A stretch of 64,000 bases of DNA from JAIUNP01 sp020161975 (GTDB taxonomy: Bacteria; Pseudomonadota; Alphaproteobacteria; Rhizobiales; Beijerinckiaceae), in assembly GCA_036745275.1 (NCBI GenBank), contig DAIOGK010000001.1, positions 236,991 to 300,990 of the forward strand, given 5' to 3'. Each line of letters starts with the position of its first letter. Position 1 is the first letter of the stretch. A model generated the notes under the pieces. It was not told the DNA's origin and searched no databases. It saw only the letters and a list, made by a program, of their open reading frames with translations. Shown one piece after another: positions 1 to 7,384 of the stretch. Position numbers and translations under genes: made by a program.

Positions 1-233
1 ATCGCAGAGCCATGGCTGGCATAGTGGTGCAGCGACTCTCGCATCGCATAGAGCGGCGAAGTGCCGATATCGCCATAGACGACACCGATCGAGCCGATGG
101 TCAGCGCCGCAAGGCTCTCCTTGGCATGACCATGACCATTTTCTGCGCCATGATCGTGCTGGCCCTGTTCGCCATTGCCTGCCGCCACCGATGGGGTTGG
201 GCTGGTGGGCGGCATCGCGTCTTGCGTGGTCAT
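1..233 (-). CDS. kup: Kup-family potassium uptake transporter, N-terminal part (cut by window edge)
   Basis: Reading the minus strand from position 233 gives about 77 codons that run off the left edge without a stop. After a low-complexity start rich in Pro, Gly and His (residues about 1-45) comes the Kup signature: LTIGSIGVVYGDIGTSPLYA followed by MRESLHHY, the first transmembrane segment of Kup/HAK/KT potassium-proton symporters. Full Kup proteins have about 630 residues, so only the first eighth is seen. An alternative ATG lies three codons upstream at 242; neither has a clear ribosome-binding site. The gene is divergent from leuC, with about 200 bp between them. The family assignment is confident from the motif; the start codon is not. 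Confidence 0.85.
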   Translation of the reverse strand, partial: MTTQDAMPPTSPTPSVAAGNGEQGQHDHGAENGHGHAKESLAALTIGSIGVVYGDIGTSPLYAMRESLHHYASHGSA

Positions 234-446
234 GCGGGTCATCCCGGTGTGGCGCGGCAGAGCAGCAGGGTGGACCTGCCGGGCGAAACGGGGCGGCTTA
301 TACACCGCTTCCCATCCAGCAAAAAGCCATAATCTGACTGCGGACCACAGCTTTCGGGCTGTAGACCCGCGCCAGCTTTTTCCTTCCAATCGCTGTGGAT
401 TCCTTCTAAAGACGGCGTTCCAGCAGTTCTTGATGGCGTGAGAGAC

Positions 447-1853
447 ATGGCAAACCCGCGCACCCTTTACGACAAGATTTTCGACGACCACGTGGTTGAC
501 CGGTCTCCGGATGGAACCTGTCTGCTCTATATTGATCGCCATCTCGTGCATGAGGTGACCTCGCCGCAGGCCTTCGAGGGGTTGCGCATGACGGGCCGCA
601 AGGTCCGGCATCCTGAAAAGACCCTCGCGGTTGTTGATCACAATGTGCCCACCACGGACCGGTCCAAGGGCATTGACGAGCCGGAAAGCCGCATCCAGGT
701 CGAGACAATTGCAAAAAATGCCGCAGAGTTCGGTGTCGAATACTATGACGAGCACGACAAGCGGCAGGGTATTGTCCACGCTGTCGGGCCGGAGCAGGGC
801 TTCACCCTGCCCGGCACCACAATCGTCTGCGGCGACAGCCACACCTCGACCCATGGCGCTTTCGGGGCGCTGGCCCATGGCATCGGCACCTCCGAGGTCG
901 AACATGTGCTTGCCACCCAGACCCTGATCCAGGGCAAGGCGAAGAACATGCTGGTGGAGGTGAACGGCACCCTCGCGCCCGGCGCGACAGCCAAGGACAT
1001 CATTCTCGCCATCATCGGCGAGATCGGAACGGGCGGCGGCACCGGCCATGTCATCGAATTTGCCGGCGATGCCATCATGGCGCTTTCGATGGAAGGGCGC
1101 ATGACGGTCTGCAACATGACCATCGAGGGCGGCGCCCGCGCCGGGCTGATTGCCCCCGACGAAAAGACCTTCGCCTATCTCAAGGGCCGCCCCAAGGCGC
1201 CGACCGGCGAGAACTGGGACAAGGCGGTTGCCTACTGGCAGACGCTGAAGACCGATCCCGGTGCGCATTTCGACCGGGTGATCCGGCTCGATGCCGCGAA
1301 CCTGCCGCCCATCGTTTCCTGGGGCACAAGCCCGGAAGATGTGGTGTCGGTGGAAGGCACCGTGCCTGATCCGTCGGCGATTTCCGACGAATCCAAGCGC
1401 CTCTCCAAGCAGCGTGCGCTCGATTATATGGGGCTCACCGCCGGCACGAAGATCACCGACATCGCCATCGACAAGGTGTTCATCGGCTCCTGCACCAATG
1501 GCCGCATCGAAGACCTGCGCGCGGCTGCGGGCGTGCTGAAGGGCCGGAAGATCGCCAGCACGGTGTCCGGAATCGTCGTTCCGGCCTCCGGGCTCGTGAA
1601 GGAGCAGGCCGAGGCCGAGGGGCTGCATCAGGTGTTCATTGATGCGGGGCTCGAATGGCGCGAGCCGGGCTGCTCGATGTGCCTTGGCATGAACCCGGAC
1701 CAGTTGAAACCGGGCGAGCGCTGCGCCTCGACTTCGAACCGCAACTTCGAGGGCCGTCAGGGTTTCCGGGGCCGGACGCATCTCGTCTCGCCGGAAATGG
1801 CGGCTGCGGCTGCGGTTTCCGGCAAGTTCGTGGATATCCGCTCGTTCCGGTAA
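447..1853 (+). CDS. leuC: 3-isopropylmalate dehydratase large subunit
   Basis: Large subunit of isopropylmalate isomerase, which with LeuD converts 2-isopropylmalate to 3-isopropylmalate in cytoplasmic leucine synthesis. The 468-aa length is normal for bacterial LeuC. It opens with RTLYDKIFDDHVVD and carries the aconitase-fold signatures VVDHNVPTTDRS and GDSHTSTHGAFG. The three cysteines that hold the 4Fe-4S cluster are present: Cys349 in FIGSCTNGR, and Cys409 and Cys412 in EPGCSMCLGMN. I chose ATG 447 over GTG 438 because homologues begin with a few residues before RTLYDKI and GAGA sits just upstream. A hairpin terminator follows directly, so leuC is transcribed separately from leuD, which lies 1.8 kb downstream. 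Confidence 0.97.
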   Translation: MANPRTLYDKIFDDHVVDRSPDGTCLLYIDRHLVHEVTSPQAFEGLRMTGRKVRHPEKTLAVVDHNVPTTDRSKGIDEPESRIQVETIAKNAAEFGVEYYDEHDKRQGIVHAVGPEQGFTLPGTTIVCGDSHTSTHGAFGALAHGIGTSEVEHVLATQTLIQGKAKNMLVEVNGTLAPGATAKDIILAIIGEIGTGGGTGHVIEFAGDAIMALSMEGRMTVCNMTIEGGARAGLIAPDEKTFAYLKGRPKAPTGENWDKAVAYWQTLKTDPGAHFDRVIRLDAANLPPIVSWGTSPEDVVSVEGTVPDPSAISDESKRLSKQRALDYMGLTAGTKITDIAIDKVFIGSCTNGRIEDLRAAAGVLKGRKIASTVSGIVVPASGLVKEQAEAEGLHQVFIDAGLEWREPGCSMCLGMNPDQLKPGERCASTSNRNFEGRQGFRGRTHLVSPEMAAAAAVSGKFVDIRSFR

Positions 1854-1876
1854 GTTCCGGGCGATGCAACGGGAAA

Positions 1877-1906
1877 GGGCGCCGTCTCCGGCGCCCTTTT
1901 TGTTTT
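1877..1906 (+). terminator. Rho-independent terminator of leuC
   Basis: Perfect 8-bp stem GGGCGCCG / CGGCGCCC (1877-1884 and 1889-1896) with a TCTC loop, followed by the T-rich tract TTTTTGTTTT. It begins 23 bp after the leuC stop. The T tract touches the stop codon of the convergent small gene on the other strand. Confidence 0.9.
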
Positions 1907-2120
1907 ACCAGCCGAACTTGCGGCGTCGACCATAGGCATGGCCGCGACCGCGGCTCCAGCCGCGATGCTTGCCGCGTCCGCCGCGTTTGACAGCTTCAAT
2001 CTCTGGGCCGGCCTCTGCGCCGACCGGCACTTGCGCCGGAATGCGCGCAGAAGCGCTGCCTGCGGTGAACAGCGCGGCGAGAGTCCCGACGGCTCCGATC
2101 AACATATGACGGCGATTCAT
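1905..2120 (-). CDS. Small exported basic protein (Arg/Gly/His/Trp-rich), 71 aa
   Basis: A 71-residue protein with an N-terminal export signal: MNRRHM, a hydrophobic stretch LIGAVGTLAALFTAG and a likely signal-peptidase site after SASA. The RR before the hydrophobic core is Tat-like, but the full twin-arginine consensus is absent. The mature part is only about 47 residues; its last 25 are strongly basic with Gly, Arg, His and Trp (RGGRGKHRGW, RRRKFGW). ATG 2120 is preceded by AGGAAGGAG at a 6-nt distance; ATG 2126 would sit directly on the Shine-Dalgarno sequence. I do not recognise a named family. Similar short RG/H-rich exported proteins occur in Rhizobiales; the function is unknown. It is convergent with leuC. 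Confidence 0.65.
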   Translation of the reverse strand: MNRRHMLIGAVGTLAALFTAGSASARIPAQVPVGAEAGPEIEAVKRGGRGKHRGWSRGRGHAYGRRRKFGW

Positions 2121-2248
2121 GCTCATCTCCTTCCTGATGGCGCCAAGAGCGCTGGGTCTCAATGTAAGCGGCACAGGGTAGCAATCAGTGCGGCGGCACA
2201 CAATCGAGAGCGATTGCCAAGCGCGGGTCCATTGCCTAGCATCCGCTG

Positions 2249-2371
2249 ATGATCGACGATGACGAGAACGACAGGCTGGTCATTCAGGCCAAGCGCACGG
2301 GACGGGTGCTCGGCTATTGTTTCGTTGCCTATCTCGTCTGGTCGCTCGGCCAATACGCAAAGCTCTGGTGA
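2249..2371 (+). CDS. Small single-pass membrane peptide, 40 aa
   Basis: A short frame starting MIDDDENDRL and ending GQYAKLW. An acidic and polar first half is followed by one hydrophobic segment (VLGYCFVAYLVWSLGQY), as in a single-span membrane peptide. Its TGA (2369-2371) lies 2 nt before the ATG of the metallopeptidase at 2374, so the two are almost certainly translated together. There is no strong Shine-Dalgarno sequence. I do not recognise a family. Support comes from the tight coupling and the coherent composition rather than from homology. Confidence 0.5.
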   Translation: MIDDDENDRLVIQAKRTGRVLGYCFVAYLVWSLGQYAKLW

Positions 2372-2373
2372 TC

Positions 2374-2787
2374 ATGGATCAGGCGGTCTGGCGGGGGGCA
2401 AAGGCGCCGTCCCTCGATGATTTCGAAGCGATTGCCCACGAGGCCTACAGCCGCCTGCCCGAAGGCTTCCGGCGGATGACGGCGGGTGTGATCATCCGTA
2501 TCGCTGATTTTCCCGACGAGGAGATCGTCGAGGAAATGGACCTGGAAAGCCCGTTTGACATCCTCGGGCTCTTTCAGGGCATCGGCATGGCGCAGGCCGC
2601 AGCCACCATGGAAACGGGGCAATTTCCCAACATGATCTGGCTCTATCGCCGGCCCATCCTCGATTACTGGGCCGATCATGATGAGACTTTGGGCAAGATC
2701 ATCTCTCATGTGCTTGTGCATGAAATCGGCCATCATTTCGGCCTTTCGGATGAGGATATGGAGCGGATCGAGGCAAGTGTGCAGTGA
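2374..2787 (+). CDS. Zincin-like metallopeptidase family protein (DUF1025/PF06262 type)
   Basis: A 137-aa cytoplasmic protein with the short zincin motif HEIGHHFGLSDEDM at residues 116-129: two His ligands in HExxH, then a third conserved position in HFGLSDED, the hallmark of the small metallopeptidase family formerly called DUF1025. The N-terminal half (FEAIAHEAYSRLPEGFR) also matches that family's opening. The length fits (usually 115-140 aa). ATG 2374 is preferred because it immediately follows the stop of the 40-aa membrane peptide. Substrates of this family are unknown; peptidase activity is inferred from the motif. Confidence 0.85.
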   Translation: MDQAVWRGAKAPSLDDFEAIAHEAYSRLPEGFRRMTAGVIIRIADFPDEEIVEEMDLESPFDILGLFQGIGMAQAAATMETGQFPNMIWLYRRPILDYWADHDETLGKIISHVLVHEIGHHFGLSDEDMERIEASVQ

Positions 2788-2812
2788 ACGATAAAAGAAA
2801 AGGCATTTCCGG

Positions 2813-2895
2813 ATGGTTTTTTATTTTCGCAGAATAACCTCCATGATCGTCGATTATTTATTTTTTCGGCAATTGTCGTTGCGATTTTTGTCTTG
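2813..2895 (+). pseudogene. Out-of-frame 5' segment of the RDD protein gene (probable one-base frameshift)
   Basis: From ATG 2813 (AAAAGG 9 nt upstream) the frame reads MVFYFRRITSMIVDYLFF, which looks like the Arg-Arg, Asp-containing first helix that opens RDD-domain proteins, and then stops at TGA 2894-2896. The main RDD frame begins in a different phase across the same run of six Ts (2861-2866). One extra T would fuse MIVDYLFF to SAIVVAIFVLMAG and give a normal RDD start. This is either a real frameshift, a sequencing error in a homopolymer, or slippage. Confidence 0.45.
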
Positions 2896-3552
2896 ATGGC
2901 TGGATCGGCAAGTCTTCCGCTGAGATTGGGCAATCTGGGCATTGTGTCCAGTACATGCAATGCCGGAGCGCCTGACCCTTCCGTGCTTGAGTTTGCGAAC
3001 AAATCCCATCCGGGGATGGTCTGGCATGCGGCGGGCCATTGTGATCGGCTGCTTTTCGGGATCAGTCGGGACAGAGTTGCCGTTCTGCAGCATGTTGAAC
3101 GCAAGGGCGCCATGACCCAGACCGTTTCCGTCACCGTTCCTGTTGATGCAAACGGGAGGGCGGAATCCGCCATTTATGTTGATTGGGTCGCTTGGTTGTT
3201 GATGATCGCCGCGTGGGTCCTGCTGGTATCTTCGCGCGTTCAGGCAACGCCCGGAATGAAGCTGCTGAAGTTGAAACTGGCAGATGTCCGCGGCGAACGT
3301 GTCGGATGGCTGCGGGCGGCAGGGCGTTGCGCCATATTGCTCGCAATCCTGGGTTTGAATGCGACCATCATCATGTCCGGGCTCCAGTATGGATTTTCCA
3401 ATCAGGGCGGTCTTGGGTTCATACTGTTTGTCATCGGCGTGGCTTTGTTGCTCAATGTCGTCGTTTTTTTCCCTTGGTGGTTCGTGCGGCGCCTTCCGCG
3501 TGCGCCTCTGTTCGACATTCTGGCCGGAACGCGGGTCGTGAAGGTCGCATAG
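2893..3552 (+). CDS. RDD family membrane protein (5' end probably frameshifted)
   Basis: The frame has at least three hydrophobic segments (VAIFVLMAG near the start, VDWVAWLLMIAAWVLLV, CAILLAILGLNATIIM, and FILFVIGVALLLNVVVFFPWW). The RDD-domain hallmark QATPGMKLLKLKLAD, followed by R-rich GWLRAAGR and the closing DILAGTRVVKV, is clear. RDD proteins are small inner-membrane proteins of mostly unknown function, sometimes transporters. TTG 2893 and ATG 2896 are the only in-frame starts nearby, but they would remove the first conserved helix, which exists upstream in another frame. The gene ends 140 bp before leuD. Confidence 0.7.
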   Translation: MMAGSASLPLRLGNLGIVSSTCNAGAPDPSVLEFANKSHPGMVWHAAGHCDRLLFGISRDRVAVLQHVERKGAMTQTVSVTVPVDANGRAESAIYVDWVAWLLMIAAWVLLVSSRVQATPGMKLLKLKLADVRGERVGWLRAAGRCAILLAILGLNATIIMSGLQYGFSNQGGLGFILFVIGVALLLNVVVFFPWWFVRRLPRAPLFDILAGTRVVKVA

Positions 3553-3692
3553 AAGGGCAGATTGCGCAGCGGACTGGTTCTTTCTCCGTTATTTCACATT
3601 GCAATTGCCGTTGATCGGCGCGACTGGCTTGCACATCGCAGCCGTTGCGCTATCAAGCCTGCAACTTTTTTAAGAACCGGAAGGCGAGACCC

Positions 3693-4298
3693 ATGCAGCC
3701 CTTCACCAAGCTCACCGGCGTCGCTGCGCCGCTCAAAGTGATCAATGTCGATACGGACATGATCATCCCGAAGCAGTATCTCAAGACGATCAAGCGCACC
3801 GGTCTTGGCTCCGCGCTGTTTTCGGAGATGCGCTACAAGGATGATGGTTCGGAGAACCCCGATTTCATCCTCAACAAGCCAGCCTATCGCCAAGCTCAGA
3901 TTCTGGTAGCAGGCGACAACTTCGGCTGCGGCTCGTCCCGCGAGCATGCGCCATGGGCGCTGCTCGATTTCGGTATCCGCGTCGTCATCTCGACCTCGTT
4001 CGCCGATATTTTCTACAACAACACCTTCAAGAACGGCATCCTGCCGATCAAGGTGACGCAGGACGAACTCGACAAGCTGTTCGACGATGCCGACCGTGGC
4101 GCGAACGCGACCCTGACGGTCGACCTCGAAGCGCAGGAAATCCGCGGGCCCGATGGCGGCGTGATCAAGTTCGACATTGATCCGCACCGCAAGCACTGCC
4201 TGCTCAACGGGCTCGATGATATCGGCCAGACGCTGCAGAAGGTTGAGCGGATCGACAGTTACGAAGCCAAGGCCGCTGCCGCCCGTCCCTGGGCGTAA
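3693..4298 (+). CDS. leuD: 3-isopropylmalate dehydratase small subunit
   Basis: Small swivelling subunit of isopropylmalate isomerase, the partner of LeuC. The 201-aa length is typical. Diagnostic segments: NVDTDMIIPKQYLKTIKRTG near the N-terminus, GDNFGCGSSREHAPWAL in the middle, and ISTSFADIFYNNTFKNGILP. ATG 3693 is preceded by GGAAGGCGAG at a good distance, and the protein then starts MQPFTKLTGVAAPL, as in homologues. leuB does not follow; a LysE exporter gene does, 23 bp later. Confidence 0.96.
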   Translation: MQPFTKLTGVAAPLKVINVDTDMIIPKQYLKTIKRTGLGSALFSEMRYKDDGSENPDFILNKPAYRQAQILVAGDNFGCGSSREHAPWALLDFGIRVVISTSFADIFYNNTFKNGILPIKVTQDELDKLFDDADRGANATLTVDLEAQEIRGPDGGVIKFDIDPHRKHCLLNGLDDIGQTLQKVERIDSYEAKAAAARPWA

Positions 4299-4321
4299 AC
4301 GGCGCCCGCCCCAGGCCGACC

Positions 4322-4945
4322 ATGACAGTCGAAACCTATCTCGCATTCGTGGCGGCCTCCGTGATCCTTCTGATCATTCCTGGGCCCACGATCCTGCTCG
4401 TTGTCTCTTATGCGCTCGGGCAGGGCTGGCGTGCCGCGCTGCCGAGCGCGATCGGGGTTGCGCTCGGCGATTTCACGGCAATGACGCTGTCGATGCTCGG
4501 CATCGGCGCCCTGCTTGCGGCCTCCGCGACCTTGTTCACGGCGCTCAAGATCGTTGGCGGCCTCTATCTGATCTGGCTCGGCTGGAAGCTCTGGCGCGCA
4601 GGCGGCGCGCTGGAGGCTGCCCCGAGAACCGACACCGCCTCTACCTTTAAAATGATCGGCCACGCCTGGCTGGTGACGGCGCTCAACCCCAAGAGCATCA
4701 CCTTTTTCGTTGCATTCCTGCCGCAGTTTCTCAATCCCGCGGCAGATTTCCTGACCCAGATCGTGATTTTTGAAGCGACCTTTCTGGTGCTCGCCTTTCT
4801 CAATGCCTTCATCTACGGTCTGGTTGCTTCGCGCGCCCGTGGGTTGGTCGGCGATGCGACTGCGGTGCGCCTGTTCAACCGGGCCGGCGGGTCGCTGCTC
4901 GTCGGGGCGGGGCTGTTCACGCTGACGAGTGGCGTCCGCAACTGA
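4322..4945 (+). CDS. LysE family amino-acid exporter
   Basis: A 207-aa membrane protein of the LysE/RhtB superfamily. The family motif PGPTILLVVSYALGQGWRAA lies at residues about 20-39, followed by the conserved GVALGD and the helix-3 segment GGLYLIWLGWKLWR. The second half has LNPKSITFFVAFLPQF, another family signature. Six hydrophobic segments can be counted. Such proteins export amino acids or related small molecules across the inner membrane; the substrate cannot be told from sequence. It starts 23 bp after leuD and may share its transcript. Confidence 0.92.
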   Translation: MTVETYLAFVAASVILLIIPGPTILLVVSYALGQGWRAALPSAIGVALGDFTAMTLSMLGIGALLAASATLFTALKIVGGLYLIWLGWKLWRAGGALEAAPRTDTASTFKMIGHAWLVTALNPKSITFFVAFLPQFLNPAADFLTQIVIFEATFLVLAFLNAFIYGLVASRARGLVGDATAVRLFNRAGGSLLVGAGLFTLTSGVRN

Positions 4946-5051
4946 ACGCTGCACCTGTCGTCCTTGCGTGAATGGCGGAATATTGAGGACGGTTAACTTC
5001 CATTAACCATCGCGCCCTAGATTTGCCCGCATGTAACCGAAAGGTGGACCC

Positions 5052-6227
5052 ATGCGCGCTTTGACCCTCGCCCTGCCCCTTTGCCTTGCTGCTGCCCTGC
5101 CGGCGCGGGCGGATTTCAATTCCTGCCTTGCAGGCCTGCGCGCTTCGGCGAGCGCCGCCGGCATTTCGGGCCGCACGGTCAATGCCGCTCTTACCGGCAT
5201 CGAGCCGGATATGAAAATCATTGAGGCGATGAACAATCAGCCCGAGTTCAAAACCCCGATCTGGGACTATCTCGGCACGCTGGTCGATGATGAGAAGGTG
5301 GCCGAAGGAAAGGCGATGCTGCGCCGTTATGCGTCGACGCTTGCGGCTGCGGAGCAGCGCTTCGGGGTTGATCGCCATACCATCGTTGCTGTCTGGGGCG
5401 TTGAGAGCGATTTTGGCAAGGCCGGCGGCAAATGGCCGCTGGCGCAGGCGCTCTCCACCGCGACCTGCCTTGCGCCGCGCCGCAATTCGTTCTTCAAGGG
5501 CGAACTCATCGCTGCCCTCAAGATTGTGGACCGGGGCGACATTCCGCTTGAATCGCTCAAGGGCTCCTGGGCGGGAGCGTTTGGTCACACCCAGTTCATT
5601 CCCACGACCTATCTGCGCCTTGCCGTCGATGGCGACGGCGATGGTCGGCGCGATCTTGTCTCCTCCATCGCGGATGCGTTGCACTCCACTGCCAATTTCA
5701 TGGACAAGGCAGGCTGGCAGACCGGGGCGAGCTGGGGCTACGAGGTCGATGTGCCGAAGGGCTATTCGGGGCCGTCGGGCCGCACCGCGCGGCACTCCGT
5801 GTCAAGCTGGTCTTCGCGGGGTATCCGCAAGATCGACGGCGGCGCGCTGACCGGCAGTGGCAATGCCGGCCTGCTGATGCCGGCGGGCCGGAATGGGCCG
5901 GCCTTCCTCGTCTTCAAGAACTATGATGCGGCCTATGCCTATAACGGGGCGGATTCCTACGCGCTCGCGATCTCGCTTCTGTCCGATCGGCTGAAGGGCA
6001 AGCCCGGTGTGCAAGGAGATTGGCCCACCGATGATCTGCCGCTGAGCCGCGAGGAACGACGCGAATTGCAGCGTCTTCTGATTGCGCGTGGCCATGATGT
6101 GGGAGAACCCGACGGGGCAGTGGGCGCCAAGACGCGCGCTGCGATCAAGGCTATTGAAGCCCAGGTCGGGATGCCGCAGACCGGGCGGCCCGGCTCGAAA
6201 GTGCTGAATGCCCTGCGGGGACGTTGA
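5052..6227 (+). CDS. MltB-type lytic murein transglycosylase with peptidoglycan-binding domain
   Basis: A 391-aa exported enzyme. A signal peptide of about 20 residues ends PARA. The SLT_2/MltB catalytic domain spans about residues 22-320, with the catalytic Glu118 in AVWGVESDFGK, then the family motifs WAGAFGHTQFIPTTYL and VDGDGDGRRDL. A PG_binding_1 domain closes the protein (RRELQRLLIARGHD ... VGAKTRAAIKA). It cleaves glycan strands of peptidoglycan, forming 1,6-anhydro ends, in the periplasm. No lipobox is present, so it is a soluble form. The gene stands alone, with TTAAC elements upstream at 4993-5007. Confidence 0.95.
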   Translation: MRALTLALPLCLAAALPARADFNSCLAGLRASASAAGISGRTVNAALTGIEPDMKIIEAMNNQPEFKTPIWDYLGTLVDDEKVAEGKAMLRRYASTLAAAEQRFGVDRHTIVAVWGVESDFGKAGGKWPLAQALSTATCLAPRRNSFFKGELIAALKIVDRGDIPLESLKGSWAGAFGHTQFIPTTYLRLAVDGDGDGRRDLVSSIADALHSTANFMDKAGWQTGASWGYEVDVPKGYSGPSGRTARHSVSSWSSRGIRKIDGGALTGSGNAGLLMPAGRNGPAFLVFKNYDAAYAYNGADSYALAISLLSDRLKGKPGVQGDWPTDDLPLSREERRELQRLLIARGHDVGEPDGAVGAKTRAAIKAIEAQVGMPQTGRPGSKVLNALRGR

Positions 6228-6291
6228 GCGATACGATCTAGAAGCACGGCGACGCAGCCCGAGGCGTTGCTGTCAGCACGGCACAGGGCCC

Positions 6292-6831
6292 CTAGGGGCA
6301 TTCCTTCTGGGTACGTTCCAGCGCCTGGGAGAGGCCGGAGAGGGAATAGCGATCGGTCGTTTCGTTCCCCCTGCCCGAGATGCTCTTGATCACCAGATCC
6401 TTGCCCTTCTTCATGGCGTCGAGAAGCTGGGCTTCCTCGGCTGCATTGCGCAGCCAGGCGCTCTTGTCCTTGGTCAGCATCTGGAAGGTTGCATTGCCGA
6501 CGGCGGCAGAGGCCGGGCCGCCAGGCTTCATGTTAAAACCGACGATGACCGAGAATTCATTGCGCGTGCCGTCGCCGGGGCGGTTGGAGACAAAGATGTA
6601 GGCCGGGTCGCGATTGAGGCCCTTGGGCAGACGCTCTTTCGGTTGGGAGAGGGCATAGCAGACCTTGGATTTATCCTTGCCGCTCGTGTAAGCGCCCCAA
6701 TCGCCATAGGTGGCGATGAGAAACGTGCCGGATGCTGCGCCCGCTGCTTCCTTCTTCCGCTGTGCCATGGCCGGCGAGGCTGCAACCGCGAGTGCCGCAG
6801 CCGCAACCAGCGCAATGTGACGTGCCTTCAT
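6292..6831 (-). CDS. Invasion-associated locus B (IalB) family protein
   Basis: A 179-aa periplasmic protein. A signal peptide (MKARHIALVAAAALAVA...) ends at PAMA. The mature part shows the IalB pattern: FLIATYGDWGAYTS, KVCYALSQPKERLPK, an FVSNRPGDGTRNEFSVIVGF segment and a late KGKDLVIKSISGRG followed by TTDRYSLSGLSQAL. IalB was named in Bartonella, but the family is widespread in Rhizobiales, where its role is unclear. I chose ATG 6831 over an upstream in-frame TTG at 6849. It is convergent with the transglycosylase gene. Confidence 0.85.
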   Translation of the reverse strand: MKARHIALVAAAALAVAASPAMAQRKKEAAGAASGTFLIATYGDWGAYTSGKDKSKVCYALSQPKERLPKGLNRDPAYIFVSNRPGDGTRNEFSVIVGFNMKPGGPASAAVGNATFQMLTKDKSAWLRNAAEEAQLLDAMKKGKDLVIKSISGRGNETTDRYSLSGLSQALERTQKECP

Positions 6832-6923
6832 CTTTAAACTCTGCCTCAAGCTTCAGCCTTCGGAGGCCGTATCATTCTTGGATGAGCCCCTGCCGCATCG
6901 GGCAGGGCATGTTGCTCCCGTGC

Positions 6924-7304
6924 TTACTCGAATCCGCCGAGTGTGTCGCGGGCCTTATCGCGATGGCGCGGCTGGATCGATCCCCGCACCGCCGCGATCG
7001 CGGCTGCCAGAACAGCCGCATCGTCGGTGAAGCCGAGAACGGGCAGGATGTCCGGAATGGTGTCGATAGGCATCACCAGATAGGCCAGGGCGCCCAGGAT
7101 GATGAACTTCACGCGCGCTTCGGTCATCGGATCGCGGGCGCAGTGGTAGAGCGCGAGCGCATCCTCTGCAAAGGGGATGCGCCGGGCCAACCGTCGCAGA
7201 AGTTCGTATGTCTCGGACAGAATGGGACCTTCCTCGCGGGTGGCACGACGCATCGCATCCATTTCCGCTTTCGAGAACGGTCGCCTGAAGTCGTCACTCG
7301 TCAT
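6924..7304 (-). CDS. YkvA/DUF1232 family protein
   Basis: A 126-aa protein with the DUF1232 core: CARDPMTEARVKFIILGALA followed by YLVMPIDTIPDILPVLGFTDD, which forms one membrane-embedded hairpin. The N-terminal 50 residues are polar. The family is common in bacteria; its molecular function is unknown. The start is supported by a GGGGGAAG purine run upstream of ATG 7304. Spacing of 80-90 bp on both sides suggests its own transcription or a loose unit with the IalB-type gene. Confidence 0.88.
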   Translation of the reverse strand: MTSDDFRRPFSKAEMDAMRRATREEGPILSETYELLRRLARRIPFAEDALALYHCARDPMTEARVKFIILGALAYLVMPIDTIPDILPVLGFTDDAAVLAAAIAAVRGSIQPRHRDKARDTLGGFE

Positions 7305-7384
7305 GGGTCGCTTCCCCCTTGAACATGCGGAACCGCATTAAGCGAAACAATGTGGCGCGCTCACGGCAGCGGTGGACGCAAAGG

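Noticed and set aside
4993..5007. CtrA box upstream of the lytic transglycosylase gene
   Set aside because: The two TTAA elements are 6 bp apart, not 7, so the consensus spacing is not met; kept only as a remark.
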